Position numbers and translations under genes: made by a program
In this document: positions 22,981 to 35,125 of the stretch, in pieces
How the letters are laid out: the number at the start of each line of letters is the position of its first letter
Numbering within the stretch: position 1 is the first letter of the stretch
Notes under the pieces: model-generated
What the model was told of the DNA's origin: nothing
The model's input: only the letters and a program-made list of their open reading frames with translations
Database searches by the model: none
Assembly: GCF_000004195.4 (NCBI RefSeq)
Contig: NC_030677.2
Span: 57,604,222-57,668,221 of the forward strand
DNA length: 64,000 bases
Reading direction: 5' to 3'
Source of the DNA: Xenopus tropicalis
Lineage: Eukaryota; Chordata; Amphibia; Anura; Pipidae

Positions 22981-24118
22981 TGAAACAACAGGAGCCAGAC
23001 ATGGAATAAAATGGCCACAGCATTTTATTCACATATTTATCAAATAAATAGGACCTGCCAACCTATCCCAAGGCAATATTCTAAAGCCAGAATTTCGCTA
23101 CTATGCTCTGCTGTTCCTCACTAAAACCTTGAGTTTCACTCCCATAGTTGCCATAGTTCGCCTCCCCAACTAATCACAGCTACATCTGATTCTGCCAATC
23201 TTTAAACATAAACCAGTGTAATCTGGCTGCTGGTTATTGGGATCCCTTGTCATGCAGCGCCAGCACTTATAGCTCCAGGGCTTTTCCTTTATCGAATTTT
23301 CAGGAAAAAAGATTAAATCAGTATAAGAAGGATAGGGTTGTATAGCAGGGGAGTGAGAGAGGCAAGTATAACCAGATGTAGGGTTACGGGAAAAGTATAC
23401 AATTTAAAAAGTATCTTATGCCACTGGGATGGGCATGTGTACATGTGTTATATACAATAGCTCAAAGAATCCCCATCAAACTGCTTATTTTTTAGTATGA
23501 CTGTTTATAGGTTTGTGTCATTTTAGCAGATTAGTATACATTTCAGGATTTTATGTGGGTGCTTAGCCAGCTAGTAGAAACTAATAATTTCCCTGTTGGA
23601 CAAAAGCCTTGACCACAAAAAGCACACAGTCTATACATACTGTTTCTCTTGTTTTGCAGTAAACCTTTTGAACATGACACTCGAATGAGGAATCTGGCAT
23701 CACGTGTAGATTGCAATTTTGGGTCCTTATTTTAGGTCAGTACATCAAGCAGCAACCCATGTGTTTTACAAGACTTGCTAATATACATAGTAAATCCACA
23801 TGCATAACTGGCCCCTAATATTTGCAGGGTTGGATGAACAGTGGCTAATAGATCTGCAGCTCCAGACACCTTAGCAAAAATGGGTTCAACACAAACACCT
23901 GAACTGTGAGCATAGGACTGTATGCAAATTCTAAGTATGTTTGGAAGGTGTACCTGCCTTAATTTGGCTAACAATATCTCTTCAAATGATTGGGTTATGC
24001 CTGTCCATCCCCAACAGGTAAGGCCCTGCACACTGTATTTAGCATACTTATACTGGATATCAGAATGAATACATAACAAACAGTTTAAATTATATATATT
24101 ATATATAATATTAAATGT
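22981..24118. other. intergenic, nothing supported
   Basis: No coding or terminal-repeat signal apart from the left part of an anonymous minus-strand frame. Confidence 0.5.
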
Positions 24119-24553
24119 TAACCAAGGGTTGTTCACCTTTGAGTAAATGACATAGAGAGTGCACTTCTGAGACAGTTTGCAATTGGTCTTCATTTTTTTT
24201 TACTGTTAGTTATTTAATTATTTTACCTTTTGTTCCACAGCTTTCCATTTTGGAATTTCAGCATTTTTCTGGTTGTTATCTGGTTGTGTAGAGTGACTGA
24301 TAAATGAATAGTAGAGGAGCTGAATAGCAAGATAAGTAAAAAGAAACAATAACAATAAAATTGTAGCCTCACAGAGCAATATTTTTTTGGCTTCTGGGGT
24401 CAGTCATTTGAAAGCTGAAAATAGTAAGAAGAAGGCAAATAATTTAAAAACTATTAAAGATAAAAAAAATGAAGACGACATGAAAAGTTGCTTAGAATTG
24501 ACCATTCTATAACATAATAAACACTAACTTAAAGGGTACCCACCCCTTTAAAG
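24119..24553. mobile_element. TTAA-ended MITE (GGTTGTTCACCTTTGAG)
   Basis: The left part GGGTTGTTCACCTTTGAG plus GACAGTTTGCAATTGGTCTT and the right part AAAGTTGCTTAGAATTGACC plus GGGTACCCACCCCTTTAA are blocks of a common Xenopus MITE (from memory). A 153-codon minus-strand frame at 23732-24193 overlaps it and has no recognisable domain. Confidence 0.65.
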
Positions 24554-26038
24554 AATCTCGCCAAGCTGGAATATGTATATATCAGTAAATATTGCGCTTT
24601 TACATCCTTTCCCTTAAGCTTTCATTTAGTGATGGGCTGTGTGCTTGCTCAGAGATCACCTGAAATAATCCAGCTCTAACTGTAACAGGAAGTAGTGTGG
24701 GAGTAAAAGACAGAACTTTATCCATTAATTGGCTGATGGGGCCTAATGTATATGTGCCCTTGGTTTGTTTGTGTGTCCAGTGAATCCTATGATCCTGCAC
24801 ATGGCACTATAGATGAAGCAGGGTTTTACATATGAGCTGCTTTATGCAATATATTTTTATAGAGACCTACATCCTTCAGTGATATAGTTTTCCTTTCATT
24901 AGTGCAAAAATGGACATATTTAGGAATTATACCTAGATTGTAAAAAAAAGAGAATCTGACAATTTTCTAGAGCTGTTTTTCTTGCAGTTCATTTGGGGTA
25001 AGGTAACCCCATGATGATGCCCCAAACATTATACCATCATAGTAACCCCTCATGTCTTATCTGACTGTATAATGTGACAAAGCTTTTAACAGGCATTTTT
25101 ATTATTCACCATGCGTGCCGCTCAGTTACCACACAAGCATATAGATTAAAGAAAGAGTCAGCCTATAGTAATCAAGGAAATGCCACAAAACAGTGTGTGA
25201 GTGTTTCAAAACAGTGAATGACAAACATTACTTCAAGTAAATTAACCATAATGACTTTTTTGTTGATACTTTTCCTTAAAAGACAGTGCCCTTTTATATG
25301 GAGGCAAGGGTTAATTCTTCCTTTACATCTCATGTTAAGCTACCTAAAAGGAAATTAACCTAAACCAAATCATTTTGTTTTCCTGTGCATAAACACTTAG
25401 GAATAAACAGCTATCAGAATGTTACAGTAATACATCCATGGGGTGGGGGGCATTTGGAAAAGCTACTTGTAATGTTGGCGTCTACAGCAATTATAGACAA
25501 ATATCCTCTTATAGCAGTTGTGATAGCCAGAATTTCTTCTGAGGCTAATAATTATGTTTAATTACTTGGCTCTTGTTCATGTAAAAACAACTTCCCAATA
25601 TTAATGAGTGCCAGCTAAAATCATCTGTAAACAGGAATAAATGAGCCCTGGCACAGGCCATGAACACACATGAGTTCACTTTTTAAATGCAAACACTACA
25701 AACGTTAATAGCTTCATTTTCCTACCATGGTTGAAAGGTTCACACTAATAAGCTGACCATGCAGTGCTGAACAGACTAAGTGCTGTACATTACATATAAC
25801 AATGATGTCACTATTTCTGCTACTAGAGGAGATTTTTCTATGAACTGCTGTTGGACTTCCAGTATTAAAGTAGAGATTCAGCACTACGTGGGATACAGCA
25901 CACATTAGATTGCTCGCCTGTAGGAAATGCCGCATTGAATAGACCATAAGACAACAGATAATCAACAGCATGAATATAGGCCATTTAGGCAGCAAAAAAA
26001 TGTTTAGATTGCTCTAGCTTTTGCAATTATAATTTATT
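24554..26038. other. intergenic, nothing supported
   Basis: Single-copy-looking sequence with no supported gene. Confidence 0.5.
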
Positions 26039-26269
26039 GGTACAGGTATGGGATCCGTTATTTGAAAACCCATTATCAAGAAAGTTCTGAATTACTGATC
26101 GGTCATCTCCAATACACTCTATTATATTGAAATAATTCAAAATTTTAACACACATTTCCCTTTTCTTTGTAATATTAATACAGTACTTTGTACTTGAGCT
26201 ACTAAGATATAATGAAGGCAAAACAATCCTATATTTTTAATATTTAAATTATTTTTAAGTAGAATTAGT
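26039..26269. mobile_element. TACAGGTATGGG-family copy 1 of a tandem trio, right end lost
   Basis: It begins TACAGGTATGGGATCCG and stops after TTTTTAAGTAGAATTAG, immediately against the next copy. Confidence 0.82.
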
Positions 26270-26599
26270 ACAGGTATCGGACCCCTTATCCGGAAACCCA
26301 TTATCCAGAAAGCTCCGAATTATGGAATGGCCATCTCCCATAGACTCCATTTTAATCAAATAATTCAGAATTTTAAAACTGATTTCCTTTTTCTATGTAG
26401 AAATAAAACAGAACCTTGTAATTGATTCCAACTAAGATATAAATAATCCTTATTGGATGCAAAACAATCCTATTGGGTTTAATTAATGTTTTATTGATTT
26501 TTTAGTAGACTTAAGGTATTGAGATCCAAATTACGGAAAGACCCCTTATCTGGAATACCCTTGGTCCCGAGCATTCTCAATAATGGGTCCTATACCTGT
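26270..26599. mobile_element. TACAGGTATGGG-family copy 2 of a tandem trio
   Basis: A complete copy from TACAGGTATCGGACCCC to GGGTCCTATACCTGTA, separated from copy 3 by only TTAG. Confidence 0.85.
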
Positions 26600-26603
26600 A
26601 TTA

Positions 26604-26938
26604 GTACAGGTAGCGGACCCCTTATCTGGAAACCCATTATCTAGAAAGTTCAGAATTACGGAAAGGCCATCTCCCATAGACTCCATTTTAATCAAATAAT
26701 TCACATTTTTAAAAATGATTCCCTTTTTTCTCTGTAATTATAAAACAGTACCTTGTACTTGATCCCAACTATAAGATATAATTAATCCTTATTGGAGGCA
26801 AAACAATCTTATTGGGTTTAATTACTGTTTAAATAATGTTTTTAGCAGACTTTAGGTAGGAGATTTGAATTACGGAAACACCCCTTATCCAGAAAACCCC
26901 AGGTCCCGCGCATTCTGGATAATGTGTCCTATACCTGT
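26604..26938. mobile_element. TACAGGTATGGG-family copy 3 of a tandem trio
   Basis: A complete copy from TACAGGTAGCGGACCCC to TGTCCTATACCTGTA in the same orientation as copies 1 and 2. Confidence 0.85.
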
Positions 26939-27399
26939 AGTTTGCAACCTGATTTCCAAACCATACTGAAGGCAATTCTAGACCAGTATATTGTCATATT
27001 TTAAGTGTGCGGGTGCTTTTTTTCTAGTAAAACTAGAATTTCATTGCATTCCTTCTGAGGATCATTAAATAGCATTGCTTAATTGCTACATTGTGTTTTC
27101 TTTTTTAGGATTATAGAGAATACACCACATGATTTTTATAGTATGGCAGCTTCTAAACATATCTATCATTCCTAATATACAGAGGTACCCAGTAATTTAA
27201 ATTGAAGCCAAGACCCACAGGAAACACAGGATTAGGATAGAATTTATGTTATGATAGATTCTTGCTTACTATACCTGCCAAGACAACAGAGCCCTACAGG
27301 CAGTAGCACCCGTACACCCATGTGTTCTTGGTTTTCTTTAAAACAAGGGAGAAGTCAGATGCATGCTCTGTCTGTCTGTTCAACATGAGCCATGCAAAT

Positions 27400-27665
27400 A
27401 TTGCCGGATTTCAAACTGGGAATCCAGAACCCGCCTCCCATCCCATGCCCCTCCTCCCATCCCATGCCCCTCCTCCTCCATTCCCCCCTTCCCATGCCCC
27501 TCCTCCCCATCCCTCCATCCCATGCCCCTCCTCCCCCATCCCCAGGATTGCGCTCAACTGCATTGTTTTAGCTCACACACGGAGCACTGGGGATTAAAGT
27601 CCAGGTGTGGCTGGTCAGCCCCTATATTTGTGCCACCCTAGACCTTGCCACAAATCCGGGCCTAC
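27400..27665. repeat. pyrimidine-rich minisatellite inside a repeat
   Basis: About five irregular copies of CCATCCCATGCCCCTCCTCC occur at 27435-27545. They sit next to a block ending TTGCCACAAATCCGGGCCTA, which resembles the end of a known Xenopus DNA transposon. The proline-rich open frames here are artefacts. Confidence 0.7.
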
Positions 27666-28876
27666 ATGCTTGTATTGAATATGCAGTTCCTTTGCAGTTA
27701 CGCTTGGTTTTTACCTGCTGGGTTATTTTAAGTAGAAATTGCTGGGATATGGCTCACAAGGCATTTAATTGCCACTACAGAGAAGCAGCTGCTGTGAATC
27801 TTCACTGGTCCTTTCATTTTCAGTGATGTTTCAAGTAACCCCAAAACTAATTTTGCCGTTTGGATATCCCTCCCTGAGCTATACAGTAACAATGAACTTC
27901 ATTTATTTGCAAAGCGCTGTCTTGTCATGCATAACAAAAAAGAACTAGATCATTTTACAGGGGTTTAACTTTGAGAGGAAATCTGATTAATGGGCTCATA
28001 TGCCAGACGCAATGGATTGTGGCTGCAAGATTGCAAATGCCGCTAATTATTAGATAAAAACAATCAATAAGCCCAACATATTTCCAGCATAAGAAGCTTT
28101 TTGTTGGATAAAACCAAACAGAAATGAAGGCGTCACAGTGAATATAATTCCACAGATGAAAGTTATAAGGACAACGAGATCAGTGTATCTGTTATGTTGT
28201 GCTGGTTGAACTACAATTACATATATTTTGAAGGCATATGTTTGGGGTCACTGCAATAAACCACTGATTGCAATAAATCATGACTTCACTGTATCATAAA
28301 CAAAACAAGAGACAAAAAATGTCTTTTCAGGGCTCTAACTTCCCATAACAACATTTGAGAGGTCAATTTATCCACCCCCCAAGGGATTTCATCATAATAA
28401 ATATACATATAATTTTTTTTTTTTTTTAAATAAGAACATACTTAAAACATTGAAAACTAAGTGCAATTTGAATAGACACTCAGGCTTTGGCAAAGAGCAC
28501 TAATAAAGGGTTATATACGAACACAGTCACAAGTGTTCCAATATGCTGATGATATTCATTCATTAAATGTCAAACAACTGCTTCTTGCACTTTCGTATTG
28601 TTGCGCTAAGTGCCGTTTGTCTCTTCTGCATAATCATGTGCAAGTGCATCTTCTGATACTGGGGCACCCTGGTGCTGCTCCCACTCTCAACATGGCGGTA
28701 GGCTTCCCGCAGCAGTTTGTGTTTAAAAAAGTTAGCTGCATCTTGCACCTGGACTGTCATTTTCATGAATCGGACTCAACTTCCCACAAAGTGGGGAATT
28801 GTACTGCAATTGTACTGTAAATCTGTAATTGCACTTTGCATGCTGCACTGTATTTGTAAATGACCTTATAATCTTA
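27666..28876. other. intergenic, possible unknown repeat
   Basis: 28600-28850 is rich in TTGCAC/GTGCAA words (GTGCAAGTGCATCTTC, GCATCTTGCACC, AATTGCACTTTGCATGC) and resembles 31195-31345 and 47215-47355. No boundaries were found. Confidence 0.4.
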
Positions 28877-29107
28877 TACAGATATGGGACCTTGTTATCC
28901 TTTCCGTAATTTGGATCTCCATAACTTATGTCAAAAGTTAAGCTAAAAATCATTTAAATATTAAATAAATCCAATAGGACTGTTTTGCCTCCAATAAGGA
29001 TCAATTATATCTTAGTTGGGATCAAGTACAAGGTACTGTTTTATTACTACAGAGAAAAAGGAACTTTCTGGATAACAGGTTTCCAGACAAGGGATCCCAT
29101 TCCTGTA
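28877..29107. mobile_element. TACAGGTATGGG-family element with internal deletion
   Basis: Ends TACAGATATGGGACC and GGGATCCCATTCCTGTA are present, but part of both arms is missing. Confidence 0.78.
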
Positions 29108-29546
29108 CCACGCTTAATAGCAATGTTGTTTTCTATTAGAAAATTACTTTGGATAAGGTTTCTCTGTTAACCTTATTTACTTTTTTTATTTTGTTATTGC
29201 CCCATCAAGTAGGATTGGTATCCAAACCAATCCCGAGTCTTTTAAAGCATTATACTAATTATCTTTTCCATTTATACACCTTGGACATTGCTCTTGTGGC
29301 GTATGGTATGAGGTCATTGGTGGCATGGCCAAATGAAAGTGACCACAGATCATTGTGCAAATATTCAGCAAAATGAAAAGAGAGGAAGCACTATGGTGAT
29401 CCTGCACGGCTCAGCCAAAAAGTAAGGGCTGAATCTACGTTGAAAGGACTAATTCACTGCCAGTAAGTTACCAGCTCTGTGTTAAGAGGGCCACCCTGCA
29501 AAGCTGCCTGTGATCCCCAGTGCAGTTATGGCAGCGTGTGCCCCAG

Positions 29547-29776
29547 CAGGGTAGGACTGGCCCGACCCCAGACCCGACCCCTGACGGCACTCCCCCACCC
29601 GCAGGTGCCACTCCCCCTGATGCGTTTCACTTACACACAATCAGTGGAAGACGTTGGGCAGTGGCTGAGGCCCCTGTTGAGGGGTTAGGGGGCGCGGATG
29701 GTGGCTGCACCTTGGGGGGTGCGGGGCCCCTAGGGAGGCAGCCCCGGTGAGCACTTCACCCCCCAGTCTGACCCTG
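29547..29776. mobile_element. GC-rich hAT-like MITE, perfect 8-bp target duplication
   Basis: It starts CAGGGTAGGACTGGCCCG and ends CCCCAGTCTGACCCTG, flanked by identical TGCCCCAG at 29539-29546 and 29777-29784. Its high GC content explains the GC peak and the proline-rich open frames, so no CpG-island promoter needs to be invoked. Confidence 0.85.
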
Positions 29777-29784
29777 TGCCCCAG

Positions 29785-30499
29785 TGTGTGAGCCCATTAA
29801 GGGCATTTAGATACAGATGTAAGTATAGGCTCAGACCCTTCATTAAAAGCACCTCAAATGCTCTTAGACACTTGCGTTTTACCCGCTGCTTTCCTGTGGT
29901 GATTCCCTCCTATGTTCCACCACAGGGGAGCAAAGGACAAAAAACAGCCCATTCTTTCTTATCGGACTGTACTCATTCAGGCACATGCAAGCGCAGAATG
30001 CAGGTGGAACGCTAATAGTCTGTCTGGCTGAAAGTAAAGGAGAGTTAAGTTTAACAAAATATTAGGCTAGACTATCTACAACTTTTGGTTCTCTATCAGC
30101 CCAAGACCACCACATCCCCTTAAAAATTTGTGTCCGAAAATGCGCCCCCCAGCTCCCCATCTTCTTTTCTGCTGATTCCCAAGTCAGATTCTCATTGCAT
30201 TGCAGCATTATTGATTGATTTAGACTCAGTCCTGTAGTTGTTCTAGGGCATCTCTGACCTCACTTTTTATATAACAGATATAACCTCACTTTTTATATAA
30301 CAGATATAACCTTACTTTTAGATGCCCAGAGGGCCCTGAGCATGTGCAGTTGCCTGACAAAATCCAATATAGGGAACTGCCTTGGACAGCTTTGAAGCCC
30401 TGAATTATTACTGGTACAGGGCTGTTGGAAAATGATACATACAGTTTGTGTGGTACAGTACATGTAATTGGTTTTTGGATGTAATTTGTATGTGTGATG
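29785..30499. other. intergenic, nothing firm
   Basis: No coding support. 30586-31869 likewise holds only the short tandem repeat, the AT run and a TGCAAAAA-rich patch at 31195-31345. Confidence 0.45.
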
Positions 30500-30585
30500 T
30501 TTACGCCTTCTGTTGTACAGCACTGCAGAATATGTTGGACTTTATAAATATGTCCAACAAAAAATAATAATAATAATAATAATCT
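30500..30585 (+). mobile_element. SINE tail fragment with AAT repeat
   Basis: The block TTGTACAGCACTGCAGAATA then TTGGACTTTATAAATATG is followed by an AAT microsatellite. Confidence 0.6.
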
Positions 30586-30627
30586 CTGTGTGTTAGAGTT
30601 TTAGTGGAAACTGCAGAGGTTTATTAG

Positions 30628-30705
30628 GTTCACAATGTAGCCTTAGTGCTAGAAGTAAAGTAACCTGACAATGTAGCCTTAGTGCTAGAAGTAAAGTAAC
30701 CTGAA
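30628..30705. repeat. tandem duplication, 36-bp unit, two copies
   Basis: The unit containing ATGTAGCCTTAGTGCTAGAA and GTAAAGTAACCTG occurs twice without a gap. A similar short duplication around ATAACAGATATAACC lies at about 30255-30310. Confidence 0.85.
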
Positions 30706-30765
30706 TTGAGTGTGTAATCCCACCTTAAAATAAAGTGACAAAGAAAAAATTGTGTTTACCAAATT

Positions 30766-30768
<3 letters not shown>

Positions 30769-30799
<31 letters not shown>
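30769..30799. repeat. (AT)n microsatellite
   Basis: About 14 AT units. Confidence 0.95.
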
Positions 30800-30802
<3 letters not shown>

Positions 30803-31869
30803 TAAAATGGATCTCTCACAAATCGACTTATATGATAAATAGTCAGTTTGTACTGGGTTCCTGTAAGTGGACTTACGGGCACTGATTCCTCATAGCAGGT
30901 TTAAGGGAGAATATTTATCTGCACAGTCAAGTCATTAATGGACAGTGCTTCAAAATTATCAATACAAAATGCCTATAATTAAACAAAGGGTATAGTGGTC
31001 AGACATAGTTTCAAGCAACTATTGACTCGTTGTCAAGCTTGACAAAAACTGGTGGTGTTTTGAAATGTTGTTTTATTGAGTTAATAGAAGTGATGTTTAT
31101 GGTGATTTGACTGACTTAGGTATAGCAGCCATATAATCACTTTGTAACTTGTGCTTTTTATAAATATATATGTGATATAATGTTCTGGCTAAGATGCAGG
31201 CAGTTTTCCATTTAAAGAGCAATCTGCAGGTCGCTGCACTCTGAAATGCCAAAATGCGGCTATTTGTGCACACTGAATTGCACTGTAAAAAGTGCAAAAA
31301 AAATGGCTGATTGTGACCTTTTTTTTGCATTTTGCACACTGCGTTTCAGTTCCCAAATGAGGCCTTATTTAATGTAAGCTTACCAGGTCATGTGAAGAAC
31401 TTGGTACCCTTCTAGAAATTGAACTCAGAAGGGCTGCACTGATTACGTTTCACGGAAACTTGGATTTACCAGAAGTGCTGTAGATTTTTGAAATAACATA
31501 GTAACCCTAGCTTCTTGTTGCTATCATTGTAATCATTCCAGACTCTTTTCATAGCACTGAATAGAACCATCCCCAGAAGAATATTTCTTCTTTTCTTTTA
31601 GGTGGGACACATGGCTTTAGTAAAATCTGATATGTTGAGGAGTTTTTAATAGACCCAAGGAATGCTGCTATATGTGGGAAAACTTATACATCAATTTGTA
31701 TTTGATACCACCCACTCTGAGCAAAATTTTCACCCAAGAAACACATTCTGGGAATTGCAGACATTACATATTGAAGCAAAACTGTTTCTAAATAGCTACC
31801 AGACCTTGGAAATCTGCTTTTGCAGTCACCCGTATGACTTATCATGTATTATGATGAAAAAAAAAATAC

Positions 31870-34101
31870 CATACTGTAGAGCATATTCATTTTTTCTTTA
31901 TTAGAGCCAAATATGCTCTAAATGAACAAGTGCATGACAACATACACAGCCATATATCAAAACTGTTCATGTAAAAAAGAGATTCTATATATGAATATGA
32001 ACTTTATAGCTTTTAATGCATTTACTGTATCTAACATTCACTTAACAATTGCCCATGACATAACTTGTGCCTGTTGAATAAATTACAATTTGAAGACCTT
32101 CAATAAGCCAACAGTCATGTCAAAAAGTGTTACAGTTCTACATACATAAAGTGTGAGGGGTTGTTATGCTGGAAGATAATGCCATTGTACTTCCATGTTG
32201 AAATCCTATGACTTTTTCTTTCTACTTATAGAAGACCTTTATTGACTGTGTTAGCAGAAGCATACCTACAGCACCATGGTTCTCCAATGCAGATTTTTTC
32301 TTGTCACCCCCAAAAACATATTCTCCATAATCACTCCTGGTTTTTCATCCATAACCCCAGTCCCTAAATTTGGGATTGTGCACTGACCCTTTTAGCTGCA
32401 CTTTTAATTTTATTGTGCCCATTTTATAACCAATGTTGCTCCCCCAGGCTTTGGGGCCTAGTTGTAGTCACAACCCCTCCACTCCCTGTAACTATGCTCC
32501 TGAGTGTAATGCAAGGAATTCCACGATTCCATGAGCTTCAGATTGATATCTATTGTCCTACCTGGGGAAATGGCTCAGAAATAATATAATAAATAGCTAT
32601 TTGGGGCTTCTACATATACATGCCCATAACCATTATTGTAGAGAACTGTCTAAAAGATTACATAGAAGACTGTTATTAATACTTAAAAAAATAGTATATA
32701 CAGAATTTTACATGTGTTTTAAATGCAGAGAGAGTAAATTACAAAATTATATTTTTATATTCTTTATACATCATTAAATAGTCTCTTAATTGCTTTTGTA
32801 CATAACAATAAGCAAGCCAGATGTCTTCTTAGAGGAACATTTCCTATTGAAATGTTGTCTCCGCTTTCAGTTTATCAATGTGCCGTCCGTGGTGGAATGT
32901 TCTAGCCATAAAGTATTTCTTCATTTCACATTGAAAAAAAAATGCACTTAAGATTCTATTACACTATTGATGTTTTGACTTCTTTAAAGTGGTGTGAGTA
33001 TGGAACATTCACCCTGATTCTCTAATGAGCGTTTTGCATGGTTAAATGTACTAACATTGTAAACAGACATCATTCACTGCTGAGCGCAGATATTCTATAC
33101 AAATAGAGATTGAAAAATGAATAAAACATTCATTTCCTCTTTGGAGTAAGTTAAGCTGAGCACTGTTTTATGTGACTCCAAAAGCCTGATTAAACAGCTA
33201 CATACATTTTTCCATATACAAAGGATAGAAAATAATGTTTCATATGGCAGAAAATGCAAACCAGCTTTAATAACAACCAAAAAAAAAATTCCGTAAATGA
33301 ACTGTAAGTGGATATAATTTGTGTTTACCTGAACACTTTGGGACTTGTGCATTGGGTATCATCAAAGGAATTTCTTTGTTTAGTTAATAGAATATTGTGG
33401 TTTCTCCCGACATGCACTTTCAAAACCCACTATCTACAGAAAGCAAGGCTCCAGATTACGAAGTGCTATAAAACACGCTTTTTAAATTTTTTGGCAAAAA
33501 GTCCAACATTTTTCTTACTACCCAGCATTTTACATTTGGGACAAAATGTCAGCACGACACATGCTCGAATGCTTCAACATTCCACTGTGCTCAAATAAAA
33601 ATATATTTTTTAAAGAGTTATGGTATTAAATAGAAATGGATCTATACAGTTATAATATTATATATAATAACTCAATAGAAATACTGCAGTCTGCTTAAAC
33701 TCCTTTAAACACTGTTGCTAGCATGGCCTGTAAAGCTTTCCAATATATCGGGACACTTGTCTCAGTAATTCGAGAGAGAACTGGCAAATGAATTCCTTCA
33801 TGTTTATCGTGTAATGAAAATGTTTGCAGGCCAGTAAAAATGTCTCTTTCCAAAGGGCAGGAAGATTCATAGAGACAGTCCAGCTGTGCGCATATGCTGG
33901 GTGTGGAAGGTGAAGACTGTATTACAGCCAATAAGAGAACAGATGGGTGGAGCTTAAATACAGAAAGAACCGTCCGTAATGGAATGAAGATGCAAACACC
34001 GCCAGCAGGATCTTTGTTTCTCTGACACTCTTTGTGGATTTACTGTAAGAAGCAGCCACCTGTGAATTTCATGGGAGGTTTCACGTTATTCAGGGGTGGG
34101 G
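31870..34101 (-). other. ednra: probable 3' UTR of ednra and candidate poly(A) signals
   Basis: The sequence after the ednra stop has no further coding. Minus-strand candidate polyadenylation hexamers are ATTAAA at 33266-33271, AATAAA at 32238-32243 and AATAAA at 31897-31902. Use of the last would give about 2.2 kb of UTR, in line with the long 3' UTR I recall for mammalian EDNRA. Most of the stretch lacks the MITEs common elsewhere. The exception is a repeat-looking patch at about 32393-32480. The end of the UTR cannot be fixed from sequence alone. Confidence 0.4.
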
Positions 34102-34239
34102 CTAATTGATGCTGTCCTTGTGAATGCTCCTATCTGCACCGTAGTAATTTTGCTCATGGTTTTTCCACTGGATGCTTGTTACATTCATGGGAGCTGTATT
34201 AATATGTGTCTTGGACTGGCAACAACAGCAAAGGCATGA
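34102..34239 (-). CDS. ednra: ednra terminal coding exon: cytoplasmic tail and stop
   Basis: The last coding exon begins after ttgtttcag and ends at a TAG stop at 34102-34104. It encodes 45 residues. SCLCCCCQSKTHIN is a cysteine cluster, the likely palmitoylation site after helix 8. It is followed by MNVTSIQWKNHEQN and a tail ending HKDSIN. The SIQWKNH and DRSxHKDSxN blocks match my memory of human EDNRA and not the EDNRB tail, so they decide the paralogue. With the five exons upstream this gives 861 bp, or 286 residues plus stop, close to residues 141-427 of the human protein. Downstream sequence should be the 3' UTR. Confidence 0.96.
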   Translation of the reverse strand, partial: SCLCCCCQSKTHINTAPMNVTSIQWKNHEQNYYGADRSIHKDSIN

Positions 34240-34361
34240 CTGAAACAAAAAAAAGAAAAAAGGATAAACATCAAATGTGTAAAGAAATTGGGACATCTGT
34301 GTTTTTCTGTATCATGCACTAAAGCAATGCTGATATATTTTTTACAGATTGAAGCCAGTGG

Positions 34362-34538
34362 AGGTCATTTATCAACTTATCAACACTGGGCAAATTTGCC
34401 CATGGGCAGTAACCCATGGGAACCTATAAGTGTTGCATATATTATTCTACATGCAGCTGGTCTAAAAAAGCCAGTTTTTAAAAGCCACTGATTTGTTGCT
34501 ATGGGTTACTGCCCATGGGCAAATTTGTCCAGTATTAA
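34362..34538. mobile_element. MITE with CATGGGCAGTAACCCATGGG arms, ednra last intron
   Basis: The left arm (CAACACTGGGCAAATTTGCC plus CATGGGCAGTAACCCATGG) is complemented by TGGGTTACTGCCCATGGGC plus AAATTTGTCCAGTATTAATA. It lies just inside the last intron, about 120 bp from the terminal exon's acceptor. Confidence 0.7.
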
Positions 34539-34756
34539 TAAAACAGCTTCAATCTTCTGCCAGCTCTCTAATACATAACTAAGCTAGATTCTGCTTACCC
34601 ATTTCCCGTTTGCTTGGCATGTGGTGGGTTTTAGAGGCTAAAGCAGTAATGAAACAGTATCCTACAGGGTATTTGTACTGACCACAAGCTTGGGGTAACA
34701 GTGACAATATGTGATACTGGTATGTACGACTAGTCTGGATACGGCAAGGAAATATT

Positions 34757-35125
34757 CTTAAAGGGTTTCTAAACCAAAACAGAACACAGAACCACACAAC
34801 ACAGAACCCCCTAATATACCTATAACTGTAATCTGTTCCCAAAAAAATGTATGAATAAATACATTTTTTCTGCATCATTTGAAATCATGGCAGGGGAGGA
34901 GGCGCTAAAACACTGATGTAACAAATTGTAACAATTTCTCCACGGGTTACAGACAGAATGCAGGGACTACATAATCCACAATGCATTACACTGTGGTGTT
35001 CCTTTTCCTGTTGACATCATGTGTGCAGGGAATTGTGGGTGATGGAGTTAGCTGAAGGCAGGCTGACTTTTGCTTTGTTTGGCCTCTTGTTGGTATAACC
35101 CTTCTTTTTAGGTGTTCTAAATGTG
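34757..35125. mobile_element. possible TTAA MITE in the ednra last intron
   Basis: The left edge TTAAAGGGTTTCTAAACC and the interior block GACTACATAATCCACAATGC look like a Xenopus repeat. The right edge is not clear. Confidence 0.35.

Noticed and set aside
23732..24193. 153-codon minus-strand frame as a gene
   Set aside because: No domain or splice context, and its first part lies in a TTAA MITE; length alone is weak in AT-rich DNA.
27322..27641. proline-rich frames
   Set aside because: Product of the CCATCCCATGCCCC minisatellite.
29479..29750. GC-rich frames or a CpG-island promoter
   Set aside because: The stretch is a hAT-like MITE with an 8-bp target duplication; no gene start is nearby.
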